The notes: a model not told the origin generated them from the sequence alone. Positions 51,428-61,275 are shown, numbered from the stretch's first letter. The stretch is DNA of 64,000 nucleotides from Mycolicibacterium llatzerense (GCF_000878195.1 NZ_JXST01000016.1:62001-126000), one strand, 5' to 3'. Translations and numbers: made by a program.

Positions 51428-52962
51428 CTTCCGTGCAGACACTGTTGCCCACCGCCGACCAGCTCCGGGACCGCGTACGAGCCGCGCTACAGGCCGTGGG
51501 AGCGCACGTCGCCCTGGGCGAGCCCGGCGCCCAGGGCTTGCACGCCAGCACGCCCATCACCGGTGAGGTCCTGTTCACCATCGCGGAGAGCACGCGCGAC
51601 GAGACCGATGCCGCGATCGCCGAAGCGGCACAGGCCTTCTCCACGTGGCGCACCACCCCGGCCCCGGTGCGCGGCGCCCTCGTGGCCCGCCTGGGCGAGC
51701 TACTCATCGAGCACAAGGCCGATCTGGGCACCTTGGTGACCATCGAGGCCGGCAAGATCACCTCGGAAGCCCTCGGCGAGGTGCAGGAGATGATCGACGT
51801 CTGCCAGTTCGCGGTCGGCCTCTCGCGACAGCTCTACGGCAAGACGATCGCCTCCGAACGCCCCGGGCACCGGCTCATGGAGAACTGGCACCCGCTCGGC
51901 GTCGTCGGCGTCATCACCGCGTTCAACTTCCCCGTCGCGGTGTGGGCCTGGAACACCGCCATCGCACTGGTGTGCGGCGACACCGTGGTGTGGAAGCCCT
52001 CCGAGCTGACCCCGCTGACCGCCGTCGCCTGTCAGGCGCTGCTGGAGCGCGCCGCGGCTGATGTCGGGGCGCCCAGCGCGGTGTCGCGGTTGGTGTTGGG
52101 CGGCCGCGAGATCGGCGAGCAGCTGGTCGACGACCCCCGCGTCGCGCTGCTGAGTGCGACGGGGTCGGTGCGGATGGGCCAGCAGATCGGCCCGCGCGTG
52201 GCCGAGCGATTCGGGAAGGTGCTGCTGGAGCTCGGCGGCAACAACGCGACCATCGTCACGCCGTCGGCCGACCTGGACCTGGCGGTGCGGGGCATCGTGT
52301 TCGCCGCGGCCGGCACCGCCGGCCAGCGGTGCACCACACTGCGGCGGGTCATCGCGCACCGCAGCGTGGCCGACACGTTGGTGCAGCGCATCGTCACCGC
52401 GTACCAGAGCCTTCCGGTGGGCGACCCCTCCGCCGAGGGCACCCTGATCGGGCCGCTGATCCACGAGCGGTCCTACCGCGACATGGTCGGCGCGCTGGAG
52501 CAGGCCCGCGCCGAGGGCGGCGAGGTCACCGGCGGCGAGCGCGTTCAATTGCACCCCAGCTCCTACTACGTCACACCGGCGGTGGTGCGGATGCCCGGGC
52601 AGACGGCGATCGTGCACCAGGAGACGTTCGCGCCCATCCTGTACGTGCTGACCTACGACACCCTCGAGGAGGCCATCGCCCTCAACAACGCTGTGCCACA
52701 GGGCCTTTCGTCGGCCATCTTCACCACCGACATCCGGGAGGCCGAGCGATTCATGGCCGCCGACGGGTCCGATTGCGGCATCGCCAACGTCAACATCGGC
52801 ACATCAGGCGCGGAGATCGGCGGAGCGTTCGGCGGCGAGAAGCAGACAGGCGGCGGTCGCGAATCCGGCTCGGATTCCTGGCAGGCCTACATGCGCCGGG
52901 CCACCAACACCGTCAACTACTCGTCCGATCTGCCTCTGGCTCAAGGAGTTCAGTTCGGGTAG
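51424..52962 (+). CDS. pcd: Aldehyde dehydrogenase (piperideine-6-carboxylate/aminoadipate semialdehyde type)
   Basis: A 512-residue NAD(P)-dependent aldehyde dehydrogenase of the ALDH7-like group. The motifs are VITAFNFPVAVWAWNTAIALVCGDTVVWKPSE (Rossmann and substrate tunnel), LLELGGNNATIV with the general base glutamate, GTAGQRCTTLRRVIAHR with the catalytic cysteine, and IVHQETFAPILYVLTY. It should oxidise aminoadipate semialdehyde, in equilibrium with the lat product, to 2-aminoadipate. Counterpart of Rv3293 (pcd). Overlaps the DUF1338 gene by four bases. Confidence 0.9.
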   Translation: MTSVQTLLPTADQLRDRVRAALQAVGAHVALGEPGAQGLHASTPITGEVLFTIAESTRDETDAAIAEAAQAFSTWRTTPAPVRGALVARLGELLIEHKADLGTLVTIEAGKITSEALGEVQEMIDVCQFAVGLSRQLYGKTIASERPGHRLMENWHPLGVVGVITAFNFPVAVWAWNTAIALVCGDTVVWKPSELTPLTAVACQALLERAAADVGAPSAVSRLVLGGREIGEQLVDDPRVALLSATGSVRMGQQIGPRVAERFGKVLLELGGNNATIVTPSADLDLAVRGIVFAAAGTAGQRCTTLRRVIAHRSVADTLVQRIVTAYQSLPVGDPSAEGTLIGPLIHERSYRDMVGALEQARAEGGEVTGGERVQLHPSSYYVTPAVVRMPGQTAIVHQETFAPILYVLTYDTLEEAIALNNAVPQGLSSAIFTTDIREAERFMAADGSDCGIANVNIGTSGAEIGGAFGGEKQTGGGRESGSDSWQAYMRRATNTVNYSSDLPLAQGVQFG

Positions 52963-53046
52963 CACAGCGGCACGGTGCGCATCCCACTCGGGCGCCAGAC
53001 CTAGCGACGGCATGGACCTCAACTTTGGACACGCCAGGCCGGCCAA

Positions 53047-53052
53047 TAACAT
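53047..53052 (+). promoter_or_regulatory. -10 element of the lipoprotein gene
   Basis: TAACAT, the same hexamer as in the accD5 promoter, ends eight bases before the ATG at 53061; no ribosome binding site intervenes. Probably leaderless. Confidence 0.4.
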
Positions 53053-53060
53053 TGACGCTC

Positions 53061-53789
53061 ATGACCAATATCCGCTCGTCCGTGTCGACCCCACTCGTCG
53101 CCACGATGCTGATTGCGGCGTGCTTCGGCACCAGCGGATGTGGCAGGCACCACCGCTCTCAGTCGTCCAATCACTCATCGCAAACCGAGGCCGCCGAGCC
53201 GGCGAATACCCGAGACGTGCGCGACAGCGGCCCGATCGCCGAGGACGAACTCGAAAGTCTGCTGCTCACTGCCGATCAGATGAGCAGGGCAACAGGCATC
53301 GACGGCTTGACAGCCGAGAAAATCGACAAGACCCTCGATGACAAGTCACGCGTAACCAAGGGAAATGTCGCGTGCAAGCGCCTATTCGGCGCTTCCCCGT
53401 CGGGCTACGCCGACGCCACCGCCATGCGCAGCCAAGTGTTCGACGATTCGGCGGACTCCCGCAGGGCTACGAACTCGGTGACGCTCTACCCGTCCGCACA
53501 CGGTGCAGCGGAGCTCCTCGAGTTCGATGCCAAGAGCGTGAAATCCTGCGCCAACAAGGAATTCACCGTGACCTTTGCCGACGGTCAAACTGAGCGGCAG
53601 ACGATAAGTTCCGTTTCCGAGACAGATGGAGTTCTCACCAACAAGCTCACCTACGAATCCGATGCCGGCGACGGCAAGAGTGCCGAGGCACAAATGGCGG
53701 TCGACAACGTGATCATTTACGCAGAGGCCGACACCGTTGCTATCGCAACCAAGATCGTCAAACAGATCGCAGACAACCTCAAGAACTGA
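53061..53789 (+). CDS. Lipoprotein with PknH_C-like sensor domain
   Basis: A 242-residue exported lipoprotein: hydrophobic signal TPLVATMLIAACFGTSGC with a good lipobox (TSGC, cysteine 27). After a hydrophilic linker (HHRSQSSNHSSQTEAAEPAN) comes a domain of about 185 residues resembling the PknH C-terminal sensor domain: LLLTADQMSRATG, CKRLFGASPSGYADATAM, VTLYPSAHGAAELLEFDAKSVKSC, and a final helix AIATKIVKQIADNLK. The paired cysteines are typical. Mycobacteria carry many such solitary PknH_C-like lipoproteins of unknown ligand. It stands alone between pcd and the SDR gene. Confidence 0.8.
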   Translation: MTNIRSSVSTPLVATMLIAACFGTSGCGRHHRSQSSNHSSQTEAAEPANTRDVRDSGPIAEDELESLLLTADQMSRATGIDGLTAEKIDKTLDDKSRVTKGNVACKRLFGASPSGYADATAMRSQVFDDSADSRRATNSVTLYPSAHGAAELLEFDAKSVKSCANKEFTVTFADGQTERQTISSVSETDGVLTNKLTYESDAGDGKSAEAQMAVDNVIIYAEADTVAIATKIVKQIADNLKN

Positions 53790-53829
53790 CCACGCTCGGC
53801 TGAGCCCGCGATGCGGTAGACATGAGCCC

Positions 53830-54633
53830 GTGAAGATCGAAGGTGCGGTGGCTGTGGTCACCGGGGCGGGGTCGGGCATCGGCAGGTCCATCGCGACGGC
53901 GCTGGCCGCTGCGGGTGCATCCGTGGTGGCCGGCGACATCAACGCCGAAGCCGCCGCCGAGACGGCCGCGGGCTTCGGGGGTGTCGGCGTCGGGGCCGAC
54001 GCGTCGTCGGTGGACGGCATCGCCGAGCTGCTCGACGCGGCCCGCGAGGCGTACGGACCGGTGGACATCTATGTCGCCAACGCCGGCATCACCGGGGCAC
54101 CGGGACTGGGCGACGACGAAGCCGCCTGGGACCGCATCATCGACATCAACCTGCGCGCGCACATCCGCGCCGCCAAAGCTGTTGTGCCCGAATGGGTTGA
54201 GCGCGGCACCGGACATTTCGTCACCGTGGCTTCGGCCGCCGGCCTGCTCACCCAACTCGGCGCGGCCGGGTACAGCGTCACCAAGCACGCCGCTGTCGGC
54301 TTCGCGGAGTGGCTGACCATCACTTACGGCGACCAGGGCATCGGCGTCAGCTGCGTCTGCCCGATGGGCGTGGACACCCCGCTGCTGCGCGACATGTCTG
54401 ACTCCCCCGACGCCGGTATGCGGGTGGCAGCCAACGCGGTGACCCACGCCGGCAACGTCGTCGGGCCTGACGACGTCGCCACCCTGGTGGTCCAGGCCAT
54501 CGGACAAGGATCGGCGGACGGCTCCTTTCTCGTCCTGCCCCATCCCGAGGTGCTGGAGATGTACCGGCACAAGGGCGCCGATTACGACCGCTGGATCGCC
54601 GGCATGCGCCGGTACCAGCGCACCTTGGGGTAG
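53830..54633 (+). CDS. Short-chain dehydrogenase/reductase
   Basis: A 267-residue classical SDR: AVAVVTGAGSGIGRSIATALAAAGASVVAGDI at the N-terminus, VANAGITG, the active-site serine in VTVASAAGLL and YSVTKHA, and CVCPMGVDTPLL. The GTG at 53830 (MKIEGAVAVV) lies seven bases after TAGACA, a possible -10; the frame open upstream to 53737 is not supported. Substrate unknown. It follows the lipoprotein gene by 40 bases. Confidence 0.87.
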   Translation: MKIEGAVAVVTGAGSGIGRSIATALAAAGASVVAGDINAEAAAETAAGFGGVGVGADASSVDGIAELLDAAREAYGPVDIYVANAGITGAPGLGDDEAAWDRIIDINLRAHIRAAKAVVPEWVERGTGHFVTVASAAGLLTQLGAAGYSVTKHAAVGFAEWLTITYGDQGIGVSCVCPMGVDTPLLRDMSDSPDAGMRVAANAVTHAGNVVGPDDVATLVVQAIGQGSADGSFLVLPHPEVLEMYRHKGADYDRWIAGMRRYQRTLG

Positions 54634-54817
54634 GCACAGCCACGTCGAAGAATTTGCGGATAGTCGGACGCACGCACCTTGCGTTTGGTATACCTGTTTG
54701 CTATCGCCGATTTTCGTGGGCGCGGCGTGATCGGGCGGCCCATTGGGGGGTTCCGTATGGCAGACCGATAGGCCATTGAGAATCCGTTGAGCCCGACCCC
54801 TTTTGATCCTTGTACCC

Positions 54818-54831
54818 GCTCGATATCGAGC
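54818..54831. repeat. Perfect 14-bp palindrome upstream of the 54864 gene
   Basis: GCTCGATATCGAGC is fully symmetric, flanked by CCTTG (54808-54812) and CAAGG (54831-54835), which extend the dyad with a gap. It lies 33 bases before the ATG at 54864 in a 230-base gap. It could be an operator; ribosome binding site CCAGGAGCACCACG follows. Confidence 0.45.
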
Positions 54832-54863
54832 AAGGCCGTGCAGGTTGACCCAGGAGCACCACG

Positions 54864-56144
54864 ATGACCGATCCCACTCCCCCAGCGCCCAAAAAACCCG
54901 CCTTCAGCAAGCGCGGCTTCATACTCGCGGTCATCGCCCTCGTACTCGCCATCGCGGTCACGGTAGCTGGGCGGGTGAAGCTGGGGACGTTCGTTCCCGG
55001 CATCGCGCTCGTCGCCGTGCTCTCGGTCATCGCGGCGGCCATCTACTTCCGGTCACCGCGGTCGGCGCTGCGCAAGACCGTCGCCATCGGCACGACGGCC
55101 CTCGTCGCCGCCGCGGCGATACCGGCGAGTTTGAAACTGGTGTACCCCACCTACGACCACTTCTTCGGGCAGACAACCGGTTTGTCGACTTCATCCAGCC
55201 CGAGCGGACAGCCATCCTCGACTGCGCCTGGCCCGCAGGTATCCGCAACGACCGCCGGAACGCCGTCAGGGATCATCGTGATGTCCGGAGACAGCTGGGA
55301 CACAGCCACTTTCGGGTCCATCGACCCAACCACAGGTAAGTACACGCAGATCTCGACATTCAAGGCCAAAGAACCGGCCGGCGACATCGACATGCTGCAG
55401 GTCTCACCAGATCTGACCAAATTCGCCGCCGAACGAACTGTCACGAAACCAGGCGACAGCCCGATGAACGGCTCATCGCATGTCGGCTGGATCGACACCC
55501 AGGGCGATTTCACCGACGTCACACCGGCCGCACCCGCCACGACCGACTTCCCGCAAAGTACTGCTCCCGTGTACCGCTCGCCGCTATTCGACGGTGCCGG
55601 CAATTTCTACTATTGGGGCGGCACCGGCAACGGGGAGGCCAATACCCACCTCTACAAGCTGGCGGCGGGATCGAAGTCGAACCCGCAAGAGATCACGCCG
55701 ACGCCGCATACACAGCCCATGCCCCTGCAGAACCCCGACGGCACACTGCGGTTCGGATGCGCGAACCGCCAAATCAAGTGGCTCGGCCCCAACAGCTTCG
55801 TGACGGTCACCGTCAAGGTCGGCCTGCCCGGCGCCGGTTCCTCGGACAACGGGTTCGCCATCTCCAAAGTCCCCGTGATCACAGACCCCAACGGTTGCCC
55901 GGTTCCCGACAACACCAACGCGCACGCGGTGATGTTGGTCGACCTTGGCATCCGCAACGCGCACAACCCGGTCCCGAACCCCGACAGCACCAAACTCGCT
56001 TTCTTGACCGACAACGCCTCGGGTGCCAACGCCACGCAGGGCGGCATCTACGTCGTCGGTGCCGACGGCACCGGCAAGCCCACCCGTATCGCGACCCTCG
56101 ACGAGCTCAAGCTCCCCAACCCCCGGCTGATCAGGTGGTACTGA
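54864..56144 (+). CDS. Membrane-anchored protein with extracytoplasmic propeller-like domain
   Basis: A 426-residue protein of unknown function. Three hydrophobic segments lie near the N-terminus (GFILAVIALVLAIAVTV, FVPGIALVAVLSVIAAAIYF, VAIGTTALVAAAAIPASL), followed by a Ser/Thr/Pro-rich linker (about residues 103-130) and a domain of about 290 residues with repeating short strand patterns such as GSIDPTTGKYTQISTF, LYKLAAGSKSNPQEITP and GGIYVVGADGTGKPTRIATLDEL, reminiscent of TolB/WD-like beta-propellers. ATG 54864 is behind CCAGGAG. The gene seems monocistronic, ending 46 bases before lhr. Confidence 0.7.
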   Translation: MTDPTPPAPKKPAFSKRGFILAVIALVLAIAVTVAGRVKLGTFVPGIALVAVLSVIAAAIYFRSPRSALRKTVAIGTTALVAAAAIPASLKLVYPTYDHFFGQTTGLSTSSSPSGQPSSTAPGPQVSATTAGTPSGIIVMSGDSWDTATFGSIDPTTGKYTQISTFKAKEPAGDIDMLQVSPDLTKFAAERTVTKPGDSPMNGSSHVGWIDTQGDFTDVTPAAPATTDFPQSTAPVYRSPLFDGAGNFYYWGGTGNGEANTHLYKLAAGSKSNPQEITPTPHTQPMPLQNPDGTLRFGCANRQIKWLGPNSFVTVTVKVGLPGAGSSDNGFAISKVPVITDPNGCPVPDNTNAHAVMLVDLGIRNAHNPVPNPDSTKLAFLTDNASGANATQGGIYVVGADGTGKPTRIATLDELKLPNPRLIRWY

Positions 56145-56190
56145 CCTAAGTCGGGCCAGGTTTGTCGGACCCACCAGGCAGTATGGAGCC

Positions 56191-59100
56191 GTGGCCCCGA
56201 CCGACCCGATGGCCCGGTTCAGTGACCTGACCCGGGAGTGGTTCGCGGCTGCCTTCAGCACGCCCACCCCGGCTCAGGCGCAGGCCTGGCAAGCCATCGC
56301 GGACGGGCACAACACGCTGGTCATCGCCCCTACCGGGTCCGGCAAGACGCTGGCGGCGTTCCTCTGGGCGATCGATCAGCTGGCGCAGGAGCCCGACGGC
56401 AAGGGCACCCGCGTGCTTTACGTGTCGCCGTTGAAGGCTCTCGCGGTCGACGTCGAACGCAACCTCTCCACGCCGCTCACCGGCATCACTCGAGTGGCCG
56501 AGCGCCTGGGCAAGCCGGCGCCCAAGATCACCGTGGGTGTGCGGTCCGGTGACACCTCCCCGGCGCAGCGCCGCCAGCTGATCGCCAAACCGCCGGACAT
56601 CCTGATCACCACACCCGAGTCGCTGTTCCTCATGTTGACGTCGGCGGCCCGCGAGACACTGGCGACAGTGCGGACCGTCATCGTCGACGAGGTGCACGCG
56701 GTCGCTGCCACCAAACGTGGTGCACACCTGGCGCTTTCACTGGAGCGGCTGGACCAGCTGACCGCCGCGCCGGCGCAGCGGATCGGCCTGTCCGCCACCG
56801 TCAAACCGGCCGAGGAGGTGGCCCGTTTCCTGTCGGGCGCAGCCCCCACCACCATCGTCAAGCCACCGGCCGCCAAGACCTTCGACCTGACCGTCGAGGT
56901 TCCGGTGCCCGACATGGCCAACCTCGACGGCGGCACCATCTGGCCCGATGTCGAGGAACGCATCGTCGACCTCATCGAGTCGCACAATTCGTCCCTGGTG
57001 TTCACCAACTCCCGGCGGCTGGCTGAACGGCTCACCGCACGGCTCAACGAGATTCACGCCGCCCGCTCCGGCATCGAACTGCCCAACGAACGCAACCCGC
57101 AGATCGGTGGCGGCGCGCCCGCCACCATCATGGCCAGCGGCCAGACCTTCGGCGCACCGAGTCTGCTGGCCAAGGCTCACCACGGATCGGTCAGCAAGGA
57201 GGCCCGCGCCCAGGTCGAAGACGATCTCAAGAGCGGCCGGCTCAAAGCCGTGGTGGCCACCTCGAGCCTCGAACTCGGCATCGACATGGGTGCGGTCGAT
57301 CTGGTCATCCAGGTCGAAGCGCCACCGTCGGTAGCCAGCGGCCTGCAGCGCATCGGCCGCGCCGGTCACCAGGTCGGCGAGATCTCCGAGGGCGTGCTGC
57401 TGCCCAAGCACCGCATCGACCTGATCAACTGCGCGGTCACCGTGCAGCGGATGCGCGCCGGCGAGATCGAAACCCTGCAGGTACCCACCAATCCCCTCGA
57501 CGTGCTGGCCCAGCACACCGTCGCGGCAGCCGCGCTCGAGCCGCTCGACGCCGACCGGTGGTTCGACGCCGTCCGCCGCAGCGCGCCGTTCGCCGCGTTG
57601 CCGCGCAGCGCCTTCGAAGCGACAATGGATCTGCTGGCCGGCAAGTACCCGTCCACCGAGTTCGCGGAGCTGCGGCCGCGGCTGGTCTACGACCGCGACA
57701 CCGGCACCCTGACCGCTCGTCCCGGCGCGCAGCGACTGGCCGTCACCTCCGGCGGCGCGATCCCGGACCGCGGCATGTTCACCGTCTACCTGGCCACCGG
57801 TGACGAAAAGCCCTCGCGGGTAGGCGAACTCGATGAGGAGATGGTCTACGAGTCGCGCCCCGGCGACGTCATCTCCCTGGGCGCCACCAGCTGGCGGATC
57901 ACCGAGATCACCCACGACCGGGTACTGGTCCTGCCCGCACCCGGCCAGCCCGCGCGGTTGCCGTTCTGGCGCGGGGACGCCGTCGGCCGCCCCGCCGAGC
58001 TGGGTGCCGCTATCGGTGCCTTCACCGGGAAACTGGCCGGACTGACGCGCACCGACTTCGACGAGTACTGCAGCACAATGGGTTTCAACGGCTACGCCAC
58101 CGACAATCTGTGGCAGCTGCTGGACGAGCAGCGCCAGGCCACCGGCACCGTACCGACCGACACCACCTTCGTGGTGGAACGGTTCCGCGACGAGCTCGGC
58201 GATTGGCGGATCGTCCTGCATTCCCCCTACGGACTGCGGGTACACGGGCCACTGGCACTGGCCGTCGGCCGCCGGATCATGGAGCGGTACGGCATCGACG
58301 AGAAGCCCACCGCATCCGACGATGGCATCGTGCTGCGGCTACCCGACACCGGCGAAACCCCACCCGGCGCAGACATTTTCGTGTTCGACGCCGACGAGAT
58401 CGAGTCCATCGTCACGGCCGAGGTCGGCGGGTCGGCGCTGTTCGCCTCCCGCTTCCGCGAGTGTGCGGCACGGGCACTGCTGCTGCCGCGGCGTCATCCC
58501 GGCAAGCGGTCGCCGCTGTGGCATCAGCGGCAGCGGGCAGCCCAGCTGCTGGACATCGCGCGCAAGTACCCGGACTTCCCGATCGTGCTGGAGACCGTGC
58601 GGGAATGCCTGCAGGACGTCTACGACGTCCCGATGCTCACCGAGTTGATGCGCCGCGTCGCGCAGCGCCGGATCCGGGTACTCGACGTGCAGACCGCCAC
58701 ACCGTCACCGTTCGCCGCGTCGTTGTTGTTCGGCTACGTCGGGGCGTTCATGTACGAGGGCGACAGCCCGCTCGCCGAACGTCGCGCTGCCGCACTGTCG
58801 TTGGACGCCACCCTGCTGGCCGAGCTGCTGGGCCGGGTGGAACTGCGCGAGCTGCTCGAACCCGACGTGGTGGCGGCCACCATCCGGCAGCTGCAGCATC
58901 TGACCGAGGACCGGGCGGCCCGCGATGCCGAAGGGATCGCCGACCTCCTGCGGCTGCTCGGACCACTGAGCACCGAGGAACTTCGGCAGCGTTGCACCGC
59001 AAGCGATGTCGAGGCCTGGTGCGCCACCCTGCAAGCCGCCAAACGCGCCGTCGCGGTGACCTTCGCCGGGCAGAGCTGGTGGGCCGCCGTCGAAGACATG

Positions 59101-60693
59101 GGGCTGCTGCGCGACGGCCTCGGGGTCGCGGTGCCGGTCGGGGTGCCGGCCAGTTTCACCGCTGCGGTGTCCGATCCACTCGGCGAACTGCTCGGCCGCT
59201 ATGCCCGGACCAACGGGCCGTTCACCACGACCCAGGCGGCCGCCAGGTTCGGCCTGGGTCACCGGGTGACCGCCGATGCCCTGAGCCGGATGGTGTTGGA
59301 CGGCAAGCTCATTCGCGGTGAGTTCACCGACATTCCGGACAGCGTCGATCAACAGTGGTGTGACGCCACGGTTCTGAAGATTCTGCGGCGCCGGTCGCTG
59401 GCCGCGCTGCGGGCCCAGATCGAACCGGTCAGCACGGCCGCATACGCACGGTTCCTGCCCGTCTGGCAGCAGTTCGGCGAGGCCCGCGGCGTCGACGGGC
59501 TGGCGTCGGTCATCGAACAGCTTGCCGGCGTGCCGATTCCGGCGTCGGCGGTCGAGCCGCTCGTGTTCGGTCAGCGCGTGTCGGACTACCAACCGGCAAT
59601 GCTCGACGAACTGCTGGCCTCCGGTGAGGTCACCTGGTCGGGCGCGGGACAGATCGCCGGTAGTGACGGGTGGGTCGTCTTCCATCGGGCCGATACCGCG
59701 CCACTGTCCCTGGCACCCGGTACGGAGATCGAATTCACCGACACGCATCGCGCGATCATGGAAACCCTCGGCTCAGCTGATGGGCCCGGCGGCGCCTACT
59801 TTTTCCGCCAGCTGGCGTCGGAGGACAACGCCGAGGCGAAACAGTCGCTGTGGGAACTGATCTGGGCCGGCTGGATCACCGGCGACACCTTCGCCCCGGT
59901 GCGGGCGCTTCTGGGCAACGCGGGGCGCAAGCCCGGTGGCGCGCACCGCCAGCGGCAGCAGCGCCCGCCACGGCTCAGTCGCTACAGCGTCGCCCGGCCG
60001 CAGGCCCGCGCCGTCGACCCGACGGTCGCCGGTCGATGGTCGGCACTGCCGCCCGCCGAGCCGGAATCCACCATGCGGGCACACTTTCAAGCCGAGCTGC
60101 TGCTGAACCGCTACGGCGTTGTCACTCGCGGCGCTGCCGACGGCCTGCCCGGCGGATTCGCCACGCTGTACAAAGTGCTGACGGCTTTCGAGGAGGCCGG
60201 GCGCTGCCAGCGCGGATATTTCATCGAATCGCTTGGCGGCGCGCAGTTCGCGGTGGCCTCGACGGTCGACCGGTTGCGCAACTATCTCGACAGCGTCGAC
60301 CAGAGCAGCCCTGACTACACCGCCATCGTGCTGGCCGCCACCGATCCCGCGAACCCCTACGGCGTCGCGCTCCCGTGGCCCGAGGTGGCCGGCCACCGGC
60401 CAGGTCGCAAGGCGGGCGCGCTGGTGGCGTTGGTCGACGGCGAGTTGGTGTGGTTCCTGGAACGCGGCGGCAAGTCGTTGTTGTCGTTCGACGCGACCCC
60501 GGATCAACAACGTGCGGCGGCCGGCGCGCTGGCGGACCTGGTGAGTGCGGGGCGCTTGCAGTCGCTGCTGATCGAAAAGGTCAACGGGGAGCCGGTGTTG
60601 GCCCCTACCCCCGACGCCGAGCAGGCGCAGGTCCATGCGGCGCTGGCCAGCGCCGGTTTCTCCCGCACTCCGCGTGGGCTGCGTCTGCGCTAG
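56191..60693 (+). CDS. lhr: Large helicase-related protein Lhr
   Basis: A 1500-residue superfamily 2 DNA helicase, close to the length of the M. tuberculosis protein (Rv3296, about 1.5 kb of residues). The helicase core has Walker A IAPTGSGKTLAAF (about residue 46), VDEVHAV (motif II, DEVH), SATVKP (motif III), LVFTNSRR (motif IV), and QRIGRAGHQ (motif VI), followed by the winged-helix and Lhr-specific domains; the C-terminal 600 residues form the Lhr-CTD. Lhr is a DNA-damage-inducible 3'-5' translocase involved in repair. GTG 56191 is preceded by CAGTAT six bases upstream and no ribosome binding site, so it may be leaderless. Confidence 0.96.
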   Translation: MAPTDPMARFSDLTREWFAAAFSTPTPAQAQAWQAIADGHNTLVIAPTGSGKTLAAFLWAIDQLAQEPDGKGTRVLYVSPLKALAVDVERNLSTPLTGITRVAERLGKPAPKITVGVRSGDTSPAQRRQLIAKPPDILITTPESLFLMLTSAARETLATVRTVIVDEVHAVAATKRGAHLALSLERLDQLTAAPAQRIGLSATVKPAEEVARFLSGAAPTTIVKPPAAKTFDLTVEVPVPDMANLDGGTIWPDVEERIVDLIESHNSSLVFTNSRRLAERLTARLNEIHAARSGIELPNERNPQIGGGAPATIMASGQTFGAPSLLAKAHHGSVSKEARAQVEDDLKSGRLKAVVATSSLELGIDMGAVDLVIQVEAPPSVASGLQRIGRAGHQVGEISEGVLLPKHRIDLINCAVTVQRMRAGEIETLQVPTNPLDVLAQHTVAAAALEPLDADRWFDAVRRSAPFAALPRSAFEATMDLLAGKYPSTEFAELRPRLVYDRDTGTLTARPGAQRLAVTSGGAIPDRGMFTVYLATGDEKPSRVGELDEEMVYESRPGDVISLGATSWRITEITHDRVLVLPAPGQPARLPFWRGDAVGRPAELGAAIGAFTGKLAGLTRTDFDEYCSTMGFNGYATDNLWQLLDEQRQATGTVPTDTTFVVERFRDELGDWRIVLHSPYGLRVHGPLALAVGRRIMERYGIDEKPTASDDGIVLRLPDTGETPPGADIFVFDADEIESIVTAEVGGSALFASRFRECAARALLLPRRHPGKRSPLWHQRQRAAQLLDIARKYPDFPIVLETVRECLQDVYDVPMLTELMRRVAQRRIRVLDVQTATPSPFAASLLFGYVGAFMYEGDSPLAERRAAALSLDATLLAELLGRVELRELLEPDVVAATIRQLQHLTEDRAARDAEGIADLLRLLGPLSTEELRQRCTASDVEAWCATLQAAKRAVAVTFAGQSWWAAVEDMGLLRDGLGVAVPVGVPASFTAAVSDPLGELLGRYARTNGPFTTTQAAARFGLGHRVTADALSRMVLDGKLIRGEFTDIPDSVDQQWCDATVLKILRRRSLAALRAQIEPVSTAAYARFLPVWQQFGEARGVDGLASVIEQLAGVPIPASAVEPLVFGQRVSDYQPAMLDELLASGEVTWSGAGQIAGSDGWVVFHRADTAPLSLAPGTEIEFTDTHRAIMETLGSADGPGGAYFFRQLASEDNAEAKQSLWELIWAGWITGDTFAPVRALLGNAGRKPGGAHRQRQQRPPRLSRYSVARPQARAVDPTVAGRWSALPPAEPESTMRAHFQAELLLNRYGVVTRGAADGLPGGFATLYKVLTAFEEAGRCQRGYFIESLGGAQFAVASTVDRLRNYLDSVDQSSPDYTAIVLAATDPANPYGVALPWPEVAGHRPGRKAGALVALVDGELVWFLERGGKSLLSFDATPDQQRAAAGALADLVSAGRLQSLLIEKVNGEPVLAPTPDAEQAQVHAALASAGFSRTPRGLRLR

Positions 60694-60726
60694 GCCTCCG
60701 GCTTCACGTTCGGCAGTATCGAGGCC

Positions 60727-61275
60727 ATGGATAACGGGTTGTCAGACGCCGCCATCGCCGCGATGACACCGGCTCAGCGGCACGCCCTGATCATGCGATT
60801 GCAGCGTCCGCTGGACGAAGTGTTTCCGCCTGCCATGGCCAGAAGGATGCGGCGCATCCGGCTGACGTTGATGACCGGCAGCTGCATCGTGCTGATCCCG
60901 TGGGTCATCTACCTCGGATTCACGCTTCCGGACAGCTACACGGCGCACAACTGGCCGGCCACCTGGATCGGGTTCGACGGTCTGCTCGTCGCCTTCATGG
61001 CCACGACCGCCGTGCTGGGCTGGTTGCGTCGTCAACTGGTGCTACTCACCGCGTTCACCACCGGGGTGCTGTTGGTGTGCGACGCCTGGTTCGACGTCAT
61101 GACATCGGATTTCGGCCACGATTCGGCGGTGCCATTGGTGACCGCGGTGCTGATCGAACTGCCACTGGCAGTACTCATGATGACCGGAGCGCTCCGAATT
61201 CTGCGCCTGACCGCGACGCGGCTGTGGTTCCTCGAACCCAGCGCGCCGCTGTGGCGGCTGCCGCTGCTCCCGTGA
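60727..61275 (+). CDS. Conserved-type membrane protein
   Basis: A 182-residue membrane protein with a cytoplasmic N-terminal segment of about 45 residues and four predicted helices: LTLMTGSCIVLIPWVIYLGF, GFDGLLVAFMATTAVLGWL, LVLLTAFTTGVLLVCDAWFDVM, and LVTAVLIELPLAVLMMTGALRIL. The charged WFDVMTSDFGHDS loop is conspicuous. ATG 60727 follows CAGTATCGAGGCC, similar to the sequence before lhr. Located 33 bases after lhr, it may be in the same transcript or have a leaderless one. No function can be assigned. Confidence 0.72.
   Translation: MDNGLSDAAIAAMTPAQRHALIMRLQRPLDEVFPPAMARRMRRIRLTLMTGSCIVLIPWVIYLGFTLPDSYTAHNWPATWIGFDGLLVAFMATTAVLGWLRRQLVLLTAFTTGVLLVCDAWFDVMTSDFGHDSAVPLVTAVLIELPLAVLMMTGALRILRLTATRLWFLEPSAPLWRLPLLP

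Noticed and set aside
53790..53812. Small GCTC/GAGC hairpin after the lipoprotein gene
   Set aside because: Four-base stem without a T tract; not enough for a terminator.
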